A stretch of DNA of 22,771 nucleotides from an uncultured Dorea sp. Its GTDB lineage: Bacteria > Bacillota > Clostridia > Lachnospirales > Lachnospiraceae. A program made the translations under genes and the position numbers. How positions within the stretch are numbered: the first letter of the stretch is position 1; each line of letters opens with the position of its first letter. The stretch covers positions 1 to 22,771 of the forward strand of contig CAJULU010000005.1 in NCBI GenBank assembly GCA_910587575.1, given 5' to 3'. The notes beneath the pieces are model-generated. The model was not told the DNA's origin, did no database searches, and saw nothing but the letters and a program-made list of their open reading frames with translations. Positions 15,736 through 22,771 of this stretch are shown in pieces.

Positions 15736-15754
15736 ATTTGATCAGTGCAAATAT

Positions 15755-17380
15755 TTACTGAATCTCCCGGATCTTCTTACGAAGGGCAAGCACCTGGTTA
15801 GGAGCCACCGACAATTCGTCAATTCCGATCTGGATCAGATACTCCGTCATCTCCAGATCTGCCGCCATATCCCCGCAGATACTGATGTGTTTCTCTTCCA
15901 GATGCACATTATTCGTTATGATCCGGATCATCTTCAGAAGCGCCGGATGATGGGGGTTAAAATACCGCTCCAGCTTCTCGTTCTGCCTGTCCATCCCCAA
16001 CGTCAGCTGCAGAAGATCATTCGTCCCGATACTGAAGAAATCCACCTCTCTCGCAAGTTCTCCGCTGATCATGACTGCCGCAGGAGTCTCAATCATCACC
16101 CCTACAGGAATATCAGAATCAAAAGAGGTCTTCTCCTTCTTCAGCTCCTTCTTGGCCTTCTCAAGCATCAGCTTAGCCAGCTTCACCTCTTCAATCGACG
16201 TGATCATGGGAAACATGATGGAAAGATTTCCAAAAGCAGAAGCCCGCAGAATGGCCCGCAGCTGTGTCTTAAATACTTCTTCCTTATCCAGAGAAACCCG
16301 GATTCCCCGATACCCGATGGCCGGGTTGGGATTCGTCCCCAGATCCAGGCAGTCCGCCGTCTTCTCTCCGCCCAGATCCGCCGTCCTTATGACCACCTTC
16401 TTGATCCCCATGGACTCAGCCGCCAGCTTATACACCTGGAACTGATATTCTTCTGTAGGCGGCTTTGATCCGCTCTCCATATAAAGGAATTCACTTCTGA
16501 ACAGTCCGATTCCGCCCGCATCACAACGCAGTACATTCTCAATGTCTTCCCTGTTCCCGATGTTCGCACAGACATCAATCTTCTGACCGCTCTGAGTGAT
16601 ATTCTCCTTCCCCTTCAGACGTTCCAGGTTCTGTACCTGTGTATGATTGGCATCCTGTTTCTGACGCATCTTCGTGATCGTGGTATAATCCGGCTCAATA
16701 TAAATCTTACCCTCAAACCCATCTACAATGATCGTCTTGCCCTCATAATCCTTCTTCAGAGCCTCTCCAAGTCCGATCACCGAAGGAATCCCCTTCGTGC
16801 GGGCAAGAACCGCTGTATGGGAGTTAATGGTCCCGTATCTGGTCACAAATCCCAGAACCTTCGTCTTATCAAGCTGAACCGCCTCGCTGGGATATAACTC
16901 TCCCGCCGCCAGCACGAACGGCTCGTCCATCAGCATCTTGTCCTTCCATCCCCTGGCAAGAATGTTCTGAAGACGGTTGGACACATCCCGCACGTCTGCG
17001 TCATGTCCCTGTATATAATTCTTATCGTTCTCAACCGCCGTTGCTATGAAATTCTCCGCCGCATTCTGGATGGCATATTCCGCATTCAGCTTCTGCTCCA
17101 CGATGATCCCCGTAACCTTGTCCACCAGATCCTGGTCCTCCAGTATCATCTGCTGCATCTCAAAAATCGCAGCATTCGCCTCTCCCACCTCTTTGGCCGC
17201 CGTATCGTACAGTTCTTTTAATTCCTGTAACGCCTTCTGGCGGGCCTTCTGGAAACGCTGTACCTCCTTCTCGACATCTTTCACGTAGATACGCCGGATC
17301 TCCTTGGAATCCCGCTTATAGAAGGATAACTTACCCATGGCAATCCCTTCTGATACCTTTTTCCCCGTCAATGTGATCAT
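15755..17380 (-). CDS. ptsI: Phosphoenolpyruvate-protein phosphotransferase (PTS Enzyme I)
   Basis: Enzyme I takes phosphate from PEP onto a histidine and passes it to HPr, so it feeds every PTS sugar transporter in the cell. The active-site histidine is in YGTINSHTAVLAR (His188 counting from the start chosen here). The PEP-binding half shows GLFRSEFLYM, SIGTNDLLQLTLGMDR and the cysteine loop CGDMAAD. MITLTGKKVSEGIAMG matches the usual Enzyme I N-terminus and has AGAGGA upstream, so ATG 17380 (541 residues) is preferred. An upstream ATG at 17410 would add ten charged residues but lacks a good ribosome site. No ptsH lies next to it. Confidence 0.93.
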   Translation of the reverse strand: MITLTGKKVSEGIAMGKLSFYKRDSKEIRRIYVKDVEKEVQRFQKARQKALQELKELYDTAAKEVGEANAAIFEMQQMILEDQDLVDKVTGIIVEQKLNAEYAIQNAAENFIATAVENDKNYIQGHDADVRDVSNRLQNILARGWKDKMLMDEPFVLAAGELYPSEAVQLDKTKVLGFVTRYGTINSHTAVLARTKGIPSVIGLGEALKKDYEGKTIIVDGFEGKIYIEPDYTTITKMRQKQDANHTQVQNLERLKGKENITQSGQKIDVCANIGNREDIENVLRCDAGGIGLFRSEFLYMESGSKPPTEEYQFQVYKLAAESMGIKKVVIRTADLGGEKTADCLDLGTNPNPAIGYRGIRVSLDKEEVFKTQLRAILRASAFGNLSIMFPMITSIEEVKLAKLMLEKAKKELKKEKTSFDSDIPVGVMIETPAAVMISGELAREVDFFSIGTNDLLQLTLGMDRQNEKLERYFNPHHPALLKMIRIITNNVHLEEKHISICGDMAADLEMTEYLIQIGIDELSVAPNQVLALRKKIREIQ

Positions 17381-17417
17381 ACTCTCGTCCTCTGTTATCT
17401 CTTTCTTCATCCGTTAC

Positions 17418-17480
17418 GTATACCTTACCGGACGGAGTCCGTCCGTCGGGGCATGCATTACGGAGTGCCCTTGGGTATAC
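17418..17480 (-). other. Nested inverted repeats in the ptsI promoter/leader
   Basis: Outer arms GTATACC (17418-17424) and GGTATAC (17474-17480) enclose two smaller dyads. These are GGACGGA-G-TCCGTCC (17430-17444) and GGGCA/TGCCC (17449-17453 and 17466-17470). Transcripts would start near 17472, so the two inner hairpins would lie in the 5' leader. This may be regulatory; no known element is recognised. Confidence 0.4.
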
Positions 17481-17507
17481 TTTACACTTTTGCACACATT
17501 TCGTCAA
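17479..17507 (-). promoter_or_regulatory. Promoter of ptsI
   Basis: On the minus strand there is TTGACG (17507-17502), a 17-base spacer and TAAAGT (17484-17479). Confidence 0.5.
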
Positions 17508-17546
17508 GTAAAATGATATTTCCATAAAAAAAAATCACCAAATCTC

Positions 17547-17575
17547 TTGACGCAAATATAAATATATGCTAATCT
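17547..17575 (+). promoter_or_regulatory. Promoter of the cold-shock gene
   Basis: TTGACG (17547-17552), a 17-base spacer and TAATCT (17570-17575) precede a leader of about 65 bases. The leader contains the hairpin ATCTATA/TATAGAT (17587-17593 and 17603-17609). Such leaders can act as temperature-responsive elements in csp mRNAs, but that is not shown here. Confidence 0.55.
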
Positions 17576-17648
17576 ATTAGACAGTTATCTATAGATTTTT
17601 TTTATAGATGCGGAGTTTCTAAATAACTTTATGTTTGGAGGTATTGTC

Positions 17649-17846
17649 ATGAAAGGTACAGTGAAGTGGTTCAACAACCAGAAAGGGTATGGTTTCATTT
17701 CCGATGAAACCGGCAATGATGTGTTCGTCCACTACTCAGGACTGAACATGGAAGGTTTCAAGTCATTAGACGAGGGCCAGAGTGTCGAGTACGATGTAAC
17801 GGAAGGTTCCAAAGGACCTCAGGCAGTGAACGTAACAAAGATCTAA
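17649..17846 (+). CDS. Cold-shock protein, CspA family
   Basis: This is a 65-residue single OB-fold nucleic-acid chaperone. It starts MKGTVKWFNNQKGYGFI, with RNP1-type KGYGFI and RNP2-type VFVHY motifs, and ends QAVNVTKI. An upstream in-frame ATG at 17631 is rejected because the TTGGAGG ribosome site lies inside that extension, seven bases before ATG 17649. It should bind single-stranded RNA and melt secondary structure. The gene is monocistronic and has its own promoter and terminator. The stretch from the stop to the terminator (17847-17957) is AT-rich, with short TAATG repeats and no gene. Confidence 0.95.
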   Translation: MKGTVKWFNNQKGYGFISDETGNDVFVHYSGLNMEGFKSLDEGQSVEYDVTEGSKGPQAVNVTKI

Positions 17847-17957
17847 GTAATGTAATGCAATGTAATTCTTTATAATCGTAATGAATGTACCTTTTTAATA
17901 TTAAATAGCAATATGATTTAGATATTTAAAAGCAATACATGAAATTGAGATTATGTG

Positions 17958-17993
17958 AAAGACCAGATAACTCTCAGCTATCTGGTCTTTTTC
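17958..17993. terminator. Bidirectional terminator, csp and SseB-like gene
   Basis: AAAGACCAGATA (17958-17969) and TATCTGGTCTTT (17979-17990) form a 12-base stem followed by TT on the plus strand. T-rich sequence lies on the other side. The last codons and stop of the minus-strand gene lie inside the hairpin. Confidence 0.85.
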
Positions 17994-18720
17994 GTATCTT
18001 GAACTGAACATTTACTCCTAACGGGTTCAGCACCACACCCTCACTCTGGGCCGGAAGCAGATTTCTCAGCTTATCCGCCTCCACTACCATGGCCCGCAGT
18101 CCGTTTGGCCCGTTAAACTTCTGGAATTCCTGGGAATCCGTGAACAGCGGCTGGTACATCTTCCCGTCCTTTCCCTTAAGCGCCGGAATTCCTTTATCCT
18201 CCCGTACTCCAAAGATGTATTTTCCCCTGCCAAAATGTACAAGCATCTCCTCGTGCAGTTCTGTCAGTTCCTCCGTCATCGCCTGTCCCTGGTTTCGATG
18301 AAGTCCCTGTATAAAATAAATCGCCGTCAGATGAAGTTCCGGGTTCTCCACCCAGATCTGCCCTTCCGGAAGCTGTTCCGGACGGTTCCGCCGGATCAGT
18401 TCATTCAGCTGTACTGCAATTCTGTCGGGCATCCCGTCATTGACCACGATACAATTGACTCCCATGGGATACAGGCTGGTGTAGAACGGCAGGAAACTCT
18501 TCTGTTCAACCTTGACGACCTGCACCAGAATCTTTTCCTCAAGCAGTTCCTTCGCCCTTCTCTTCGCCTCTTCTTCTCTGTAAAACAACAGAATCTGGTC
18601 ATCATATGTCTCCGCATCGCACTCCACATATGGCAGATGCGTGCATCCGGACAACAGAACATAGACTGCTTTGGAGAGCCTTAGCATCTCCAAAGCAGTT
18701 TTCTTCATATCCATACTCAT
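17974..18720 (-). CDS. SseB-family protein
   Basis: This 248-residue protein has a central segment that resembles the SseB domain (YQPLFTDSQEFQKFNGPNGLRAMVVEADKL, about residues 189-218). The N-terminal half (about 1-150) is less familiar. SseB-domain proteins are widespread and poorly characterised in Firmicutes, so no reaction can be assigned. There is no signal peptide or membrane helix. Its ATG overlaps the stop of the bfd-like gene by four bases (ATGA), so it is translationally coupled to an iron-storage operon. The C-terminal codons for KRPDS and the stop sit in the terminator hairpin. Confidence 0.7.
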   Translation of the reverse strand: MSMDMKKTALEMLRLSKAVYVLLSGCTHLPYVECDAETYDDQILLFYREEEAKRRAKELLEEKILVQVVKVEQKSFLPFYTSLYPMGVNCIVVNDGMPDRIAVQLNELIRRNRPEQLPEGQIWVENPELHLTAIYFIQGLHRNQGQAMTEELTELHEEMLVHFGRGKYIFGVREDKGIPALKGKDGKMYQPLFTDSQEFQKFNGPNGLRAMVVEADKLRNLLPAQSEGVVLNPLGVNVQFKIRKRPDS

Positions 18721-18905
18721 GACATTCTTTCCTTCAACAATTTCTTCGTAAGCTTCTTCGCCTTTTTCTTACATTTACCGCAGCCCTTGCCTGCCTTTGT
18801 AAGCTTCTTTACCTCTTTGAACGAATCTGCACCGGCTTTCACCGCATCTGCGATATCCCCCTTCGTCACATTGCGGCAGGAACAGATTACTTTTCTGCGG
18901 TTCAT
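18717..18905 (-). CDS. Bacterioferritin-associated-ferredoxin-like (2Fe-2S) protein
   Basis: This 62-residue protein has four cysteines as CSC (Cys8, Cys10) and CGKC (Cys42, Cys45). The 34-residue distance between the pairs is the same as I recall for Bfd, where these residues hold a 2Fe-2S cluster. Bfd reduces the iron core of bacterioferritin so iron can be released. Here the partner encoded two bases upstream is a ferritin rather than a bacterioferritin. The last 20 residues are strongly basic (KKKAKKLTKKLLKER). There is no clear ribosome site of its own, which suggests coupling to ferritin translation. Confidence 0.85.
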   Translation of the reverse strand: MNRRKVICSCRNVTKGDIADAVKAGADSFKEVKKLTKAGKGCGKCKKKAKKLTKKLLKERMS

Positions 18906-18907
18906 GA

Positions 18908-19420
18908 TTAAAGTACCAGGGAAGGAGCTGAATATGTACGCGCCCCAAGTTCATTATCCAGCATATAAAGACTCTTCGGATCATCCCCGAACAGTTCGAA
19001 CTTCTTTACCAGACTGTCCGCATTCGTCTCTTCCTCGCCCTGTTCCTTTACGAACCAGTCTAAGAACTGCATCGTGCGGAAATCCTTTACAGAATACGCC
19101 GCATCGTAGATTCCATGGATCAGGCTGGTCACATACTGCTCGTGCTTTAATCCTTCCGCAAGAACAGACTTGGCGCTCTCAAGGGCAACCCCCGGCTTAT
19201 CAATCCCTTCCAATTCTACCTTCTCCCCGTTGTTCTGAAGATACTGGATAAAAAGCATGGCATGGTCTCTCTCTTCCTGTGCCTGGATCTTGTACCAGTT
19301 GCCAAAGCCGTCCAGGCCATGGTCAAAATAGAAATTAGAAAAATCCAGATACAGATAAGCAGAATAGAACTCCTTGTTCACCTGCTGGTTCAGTAATTCC
19401 ACTACTTTTTTATCTAACAT
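18908..19420 (-). CDS. Ferritin (FtnA-type iron storage protein)
   Basis: This 170-residue non-haem ferritin oxidises Fe(II) and stores it in a 24-subunit shell. The ferroxidase residues of E. coli FtnA are all present at the same numbers: Glu17, Glu50, His53, Glu94, Gln127 and Glu130. The start at 19420 is chosen because AAAGGAGG lies 10 bases before it. The open frame upstream (to 19486) would run over the promoter. It heads an operon with the bfd-like gene (two-base gap) and the SseB-like gene. No Fur box was recognised. Confidence 0.95.
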   Translation of the reverse strand: MLDKKVVELLNQQVNKEFYSAYLYLDFSNFYFDHGLDGFGNWYKIQAQEERDHAMLFIQYLQNNGEKVELEGIDKPGVALESAKSVLAEGLKHEQYVTSLIHGIYDAAYSVKDFRTMQFLDWFVKEQGEEETNADSLVKKFELFGDDPKSLYMLDNELGARTYSAPSLVL

Positions 19421-19457
19421 AGATAGATGTCCTCCTTTGTTTAAATAATCCTTTTCT

Positions 19458-19486
19458 ATTATACACTGCGTCCCACCCATTTTCAA
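19458..19486 (-). promoter_or_regulatory. Promoter of the ferritin operon
   Basis: On the minus strand there is TTGAAA (19486-19481), a 17-base spacer and a perfect TATAAT (19463-19458). The leader is about 30 bases. Confidence 0.75.
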
Positions 19487-19510
19487 GAGGATTCCTCTGG
19501 TATACTTTAA

Positions 19511-19532
19511 GAGGCTGGCAGCTGCCAGCCTC
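19511..19532 (-). terminator. Perfect 22-base palindrome, probable terminator of the aryl-acid operon
   Basis: GAGGCTGGC is mirrored exactly, with AGCT at the centre. It lies 27 bases after the stop of the ACT-domain gene and is followed on the minus strand by TTAAAGTATA, a weak T run. It also lies 24 bases upstream of the ferritin -35 box, so a second role as an operator is possible. Confidence 0.6.
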
Positions 19533-19559
19533 TATCCTTTATTCCTGTATTTCCCAGAC

Positions 19560-20003
19560 TTACTGGTTTGCACGGTATGCCTCGTCTGCACTGTAGACGT
19601 CAAAGCCGCTGCCTTTCAGGATGTCAATTACCCGGGCCGGGTCATCACTTTTAAGGACTGCCGCTGCATCGCTTCCGTTTGCAAAGGCATACATATACTC
19701 TACGTTCACTTCGCCCTCTACAATCTGATGCATGGCTTTGCTTAAGGAACCCGTGGCATGAGGCACGCGCAAGGCGACCACGTCTGTGAGCATGGCCGTA
19801 ATTCCGGCCTCCTTAAGCGCTGAACGCCCCTTATGCGGGTCGGAAACGATCATACGCAGCATTCCATAGTCTGACGTGTCCGCAAGGCTTAAAGCGACGA
19901 TATTCACGTCCTTCTGCGCAAGGACTTTCAGCACGTCGTCCAGGCGGCCTTCCCTGTTCTCCAAAAATACTGATAATTGCTGAATTGTGTTGCTTACACC
20001 CAT
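19560..20003 (-). CDS. Tandem ACT-domain protein
   Basis: This 147-residue protein is made of two ACT repeats. The first (about 6-70) begins IQQLSVFLENREGRLDDVLKVL, and the second (about 72-140) includes VNVEYMYAFANGSDAAAVLK. ACT domains bind amino acids or similar small ligands. Proteins of this form are commonly encoded with phenylacetate-CoA ligase and indolepyruvate oxidoreductase. An aromatic amino acid or aryl acid ligand is therefore plausible but not shown. It begins 15 bases after the paaK stop, with GAGGAGG as ribosome site. There is no catalytic domain, so a regulatory role is likely. Confidence 0.85.
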   Translation of the reverse strand: MGVSNTIQQLSVFLENREGRLDDVLKVLAQKDVNIVALSLADTSDYGMLRMIVSDPHKGRSALKEAGITAMLTDVVALRVPHATGSLSKAMHQIVEGEVNVEYMYAFANGSDAAAVLKSDDPARVIDILKGSGFDVYSADEAYRANQ

Positions 20004-20018
20004 GGTATTCTCCTCCTC

Positions 20019-21350
20019 TTACAGCTCTCTGTTGTCGATGACACGTTTTGCCTTGCCTTCGCTTCTCTGAATCGTCTTGGGCTCGACAAGTTTTACTCTT
20101 ACAGATACACCAAGCGCCTGCTTTAATACGGCTCCCACTTTGTTCTTCAGTGCATCCAGTTTCCGGATCTCGTCGGAGAAGTATTTCTCATCTACTTCCA
20201 CCATAACGGTCAGCACATCCAGGTTATTCTCACGGTCAACAATCAGCATATAGTGCGGTGCAACACCGCCGCCCATGGAAAGAAGCGCAGTCTCCACCTG
20301 TGTCGGGAATACGTTGACGCCGCGGATGACCTTCATGTCGTCCGTACGTCCAGTGAATTTCTGGATTCTCGGCAGCGTACGTCCGCACTCACAGGTACTG
20401 TGCTCCATGCTGGTCAGATCCTTGGTCCTGTAGCGCAGCAGCGGCATTCCTTCTTTGGCAAGGGTTGTGAACACAAGCTCTCCCGTCTCCCCGTCCGCAC
20501 ATGCAGACTGGTCCGCAGGGTTTAACACCTCTGGATAGAAATAATCCTCATACACATGCAGCCCTTTGTGGTGGATACAGTCCATGGCAACTCCCGGGCC
20601 CGTAATCTCGCACAATCCGTAAATATCGAAACTATTGATATGGAAAATACTCTCAATCTTCTTACGCATCTCGTCCGTCCACGGCTCTGCGCCGTTGATA
20701 CTTGCCTTAATCTGCAGACGGTCTACAATCCCGGCCTCCTGGGCAGCTTCAGCCAGGTACAGCGCATAAGACGGCGTACAGGCAAATGCAGTAGCTCCGA
20801 AGTCCTCCATGCACATCAGCTGGCGCTTCGTATTTCCGGAAGACATGGGAATCGCCATGGCGCCCAGCGCCTGCGCACCGAGATCCAGGCCCATTCCTCC
20901 GGTGAACAGCCCATATCCGTAGCATACATGGATACGGTCTGCCGCAGTCAGCCCTGCCATGGTAAGCCCTCTGGCCACACACTCGCCCCATACGTCCACG
21001 TCATTCTGCGTATAAGAAGCAAGAGTCAGCTTACCTGTGGTTCCGGAAGTCCCCTGTACACGGGCAATCTTCTCCTTTGGCACCGCCAGAAGCCCGAAAG
21101 GATAGTTGTCTCTTAAATCCTCCTTCGTCGTGAACGGAAGCTTACGGATATCTTCTATCCCTTTAATGTCGCCGGGCTCTACCCCCAGATCATCCATTTT
21201 CTTACGGTAGAATTCCACATGCTCATAAACATTCTTTACCTGCTTTACCAGACGTTCACTCTGAAGGGCGTTCATCTCATCCCTTCCCATACACTCAATC
21301 TTCGGATCTCTGATTGTTTCTTTCCAGTTCTCTATTGATACTCCAGCCAT
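20019..21350 (-). CDS. paaK: Phenylacetate-CoA ligase
   Basis: This 443-residue ATP-dependent enzyme joins CoA to phenylacetate or related aryl acids (indoleacetate, 4-hydroxyphenylacetate). The PaaK hallmarks are present: LPFTTKEDLRDNYPFGLLAV (71-90), the P-loop SGTTGK (102-107), YGLCEITGPGVAMDC in the centre and the C-terminal GRTDDMKVIRGVNVFPTQVE. Length is normal. CAGGAG lies eight bases before ATG 21350. In an anaerobe with IorAB next to it, the enzyme may run toward ATP by consuming aryl-acetyl-CoA and releasing the free acid, rather than toward aerobic degradation. That direction is inferred. Confidence 0.93.
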   Translation of the reverse strand: MAGVSIENWKETIRDPKIECMGRDEMNALQSERLVKQVKNVYEHVEFYRKKMDDLGVEPGDIKGIEDIRKLPFTTKEDLRDNYPFGLLAVPKEKIARVQGTSGTTGKLTLASYTQNDVDVWGECVARGLTMAGLTAADRIHVCYGYGLFTGGMGLDLGAQALGAMAIPMSSGNTKRQLMCMEDFGATAFACTPSYALYLAEAAQEAGIVDRLQIKASINGAEPWTDEMRKKIESIFHINSFDIYGLCEITGPGVAMDCIHHKGLHVYEDYFYPEVLNPADQSACADGETGELVFTTLAKEGMPLLRYRTKDLTSMEHSTCECGRTLPRIQKFTGRTDDMKVIRGVNVFPTQVETALLSMGGGVAPHYMLIVDRENNLDVLTVMVEVDEKYFSDEIRKLDALKNKVGAVLKQALGVSVRVKLVEPKTIQRSEGKAKRVIDNREL

Positions 21351-21416
21351 TTTTCCTACTCCTGTTCTGATTTTCTATTTTTACTATGGTCGCCCCTGTT
21401 GGCGGATGGCAGTCCA

Positions 21417-21485
21417 TCACATATCGTTAGCGGGACGAAGGTTACCAAAGTACGAGGTGCCCTGGATCCATATGATGCTGTACAA
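21417..21485 (-). CDS. Possible 22-residue small ORF between iorB and paaK
   Basis: In the 212-base gap (21351-21562) a strong GAAGGAGGTG site (21500-21491) is followed, seven bases after AGGAGG, by a TTG start and 22 codons. The peptide begins (M)YSIIWIQGTSYFG and stops at TGA 21419-21417. Without this ORF the strong ribosome site has no use, since paaK has its own. The peptide has no recognisable family. The gap also holds a short CGCC/GGCG hairpin near the paaK start. Confidence 0.35.
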   Translation of the reverse strand: MYSIIWIQGTSYFGNLRPANDM

Positions 21486-21562
21486 TCTAACACCTCCTTC
21501 CCTATCATTTCCTCAACGAAATCCCCGGCATCACCAGAGGATTTCCGACCATCTATCTTTTC

Positions 21563-22141
21563 TCACTCGGATACAAGATGATATCCCACGTCAAACGCCT
21601 CTCTGTTGATCTCTATGGTCTTTTGCGGTACAGTATCTTCAATGACGTCACACCACTCTTCCCTGGTAAAATCCATATGCTGCGCCGCAACCCCCAGGAC
21701 AATCAGATTAAACACCTTGGGATTACCAAGTTTTTTCGCTTCCTCTGTAGCATTTACGGTATAAACCTTATAATCCTTCCTCAGAGTCTCAATAATCCCC
21801 TCCGGGTAACTGGCCGCACCAGTCACTACCGGAATCGGGTCAATCCTCCAGTCATTGATGATCAGAGCGCCGTCTTTTTTAAGAAAATGCGCATACCGGA
21901 GAGCCTCCAGCCTCTCGAATGCAATGAGAACATCTGCCTGTCCCTCTTCCACAATAGGTTCAGCCACCTTCTCGCCGTAACGCACAAACGTCACCACGCT
22001 TCCGCCCCTCTGTGCCATGCCGTGTACCTCTGAGAGTTTGACATCATACCCTCCGGCGGTGGCAAGGCCGCCTAAGATCCTGCTGGTCAGAAGCGTTCCC
22101 TGTCCTCCGACTCCCACAATCATAATATTCTTCGCCGCCAT
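21563..22141 (-). CDS. iorB: Indolepyruvate ferredoxin oxidoreductase, beta subunit
   Basis: This 192-residue subunit has the gamma-type domain of 2-oxoacid:ferredoxin oxidoreductases (VGVGGQGTLLTSRILG at 9-24, HGMAQRGGSVVTFVRYG at 40-56). With IorA it oxidatively decarboxylates indolepyruvate, phenylpyruvate and hydroxyphenylpyruvate to aryl-acetyl-CoA and reduces ferredoxin. These substrates come from transamination of Trp, Phe and Tyr. Its ATG overlaps the iorA stop by one base (TAATG), so the two subunits are made together. Confidence 0.92.
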   Translation of the reverse strand: MAAKNIMIVGVGGQGTLLTSRILGGLATAGGYDVKLSEVHGMAQRGGSVVTFVRYGEKVAEPIVEEGQADVLIAFERLEALRYAHFLKKDGALIINDWRIDPIPVVTGAASYPEGIIETLRKDYKVYTVNATEEAKKLGNPKVFNLIVLGVAAQHMDFTREEWCDVIEDTVPQKTIEINREAFDVGYHLVSE

Positions 22142-22771
22142 TATCTGTCACCTTCCTTCACTAACTCGATTGCGCCGAATCTGCAAAGATCCTTGCAAAG
22201 TCCGCAGCCCGTACACATGGTATCGTCAATATGGACGGTTCCGTTCTCCGTCTTCGTCATGGCAGGACAGCCCGTTTTCATGCACATGCCGCATTTCTTA
22301 CATTGCTCCTCCCGTACAAGATACAAAGGCTTCTTCTCCTTACTGAGCAGCACGCAGGGAGTCTTCGTAATGATGACTGACACTTCCTCTTTCGCCACTT
22401 CCTCTCTGATTACCTTCTCCAGAGTCTCCAGATCAAACGCATTCACCTCTGTCACGCTCTTCACCCCGACTGCCCTGCACAGAGCCGGGATGTCAATCGC
22501 ATAAGTGGGATCACCCATAAGGGTCTTCCCTGTTGCCGCATGATCCTGGTGGCCTGTCATGCCTGTGGTAGAGTTATCCAGGATCAGTACCGTACCGGTG
22601 GACTGATTGTAAACCATATTCATCAGCGAATTCACGCCTGTGTGTAGAAACGTAGAATCACCGATGGCAGCCACCCAGTTCCTGATATACTCCTTCCCCT
22701 TTGCCTTCTCCATTCCGTGAAGGCTGGAAATACTGGAACCCATACAGATGGTCGTATCCACTGCACTTAAG
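22141..22771 (-). CDS. iorA: Indolepyruvate ferredoxin oxidoreductase, alpha subunit (partial, 5' end outside the window)
   Basis: Only the C-terminal 209 or so residues are in the window; the frame stays open to the right edge. Visible are the end of the thiamine-diphosphate domain (GDSTFLHTGVNSL, then DNSTTGMTGHQDH) and two 4Fe-4S ferredoxin motifs at the C-terminus (CKKCGMCMKTGCP and CTGCGLCKDLC). These are the normal parts of IorA. The second cluster site of IorA proteins is often irregular, and here the first motif has an extra residue before its last cysteine. The GTG at 22761 is internal, not the start: TTA AGT GCA precede it in frame. Confidence 0.92.
   Translation of the reverse strand, partial: LSAVDTTICMGSSISSLHGMEKAKGKEYIRNWVAAIGDSTFLHTGVNSLMNMVYNQSTGTVLILDNSTTGMTGHQDHAATGKTLMGDPTYAIDIPALCRAVGVKSVTEVNAFDLETLEKVIREEVAKEEVSVIITKTPCVLLSKEKKPLYLVREEQCKKCGMCMKTGCPAMTKTENGTVHIDDTMCTGCGLCKDLCRFGAIELVKEGDR

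Noticed and set aside
19421..19486. Longer N-terminus of ferritin
   Set aside because: The 22 extra codons would overlap the promoter, and the AAAGGAGG site and exact FtnA residue numbering fit ATG 19420.
21351..21562. T-box leader before paaK
   Set aside because: CGTCCC is present, but the TGGNACCGCG antiterminator bulge, the stem I features and a terminator are not.

Overview
The window looks like a chromosomal segment of a low-to-mid GC Gram-positive anaerobe of the class Clostridia, probably a gut Lachnospiraceae-type organism. The inference rests on strong AGGAGG ribosome sites, lipoprotein-type ABC binding proteins, a GlgC/GlgD pair, a CarD-type regulator, and an iorA-iorB-paaK-ACT operon. 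No rRNA and no complete tRNA gene is visible, and there is no CRISPR array, transposase or integrase inside the window.

Layout. Positions 1-240 hold the end of what may be an integrated element: a palindromic run of TTGATTAC-type motifs, then a 27-base 3' fragment of a tRNA (T arm plus acceptor strand) and its terminator. Next come two tandem paralogous 63-residue proteins of unknown function (286-688), which end in a terminator. An NMT1/SsuA-like lipoprotein follows (927-2012) with its own promoter and about 120 bases of leader, but with no permease or ATPase beside it. It converges on an AMP-forming acyl-CoA ligase (2158-3792, minus).

Positions 3920-12356 form a sugar locus. On the minus strand are AraC-type regulator 1, a LacI-type regulator and AraC-type regulator 2. 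Divergent from them, on the plus strand, are a binding protein, two permeases and a GH36 alpha-galactosidase. This is a classic raffinose/melibiose import and hydrolysis operon of msm/raf type, without its own ATPase. Two identical 14-bp palindromes flank the promoter of AraC 1 and are the obvious LacI operators.

A CarD-family protein (12456-12971, minus) is convergent with the alpha-galactosidase. glgC-glgD (13380-15636, plus) make ADP-glucose for glycogen. ptsI (Enzyme I, minus) and a cold-shock protein (plus) are divergent. An iron-storage operon, ferritin-bfd-SseB-like (19420 to 17974, minus), follows. The right end is an aryl-acid operon on the minus strand: iorA (cut by the window edge), iorB, a possible 22-residue small ORF, paaK and a double-ACT-domain protein. 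The products would convert aryl-pyruvates from aromatic amino acids to aryl-acetyl-CoA, and interconvert the CoA ester and the free acid.

Most of the window is ordinary core and carbohydrate metabolism. The parts most worth a second look are the tRNA-fragment attachment site with the tandem small proteins, the LacI operator pair controlling one of two AraC paralogs, the structured leaders of the orphan binding protein and ptsI, and the small ORFs before paaK and carD.
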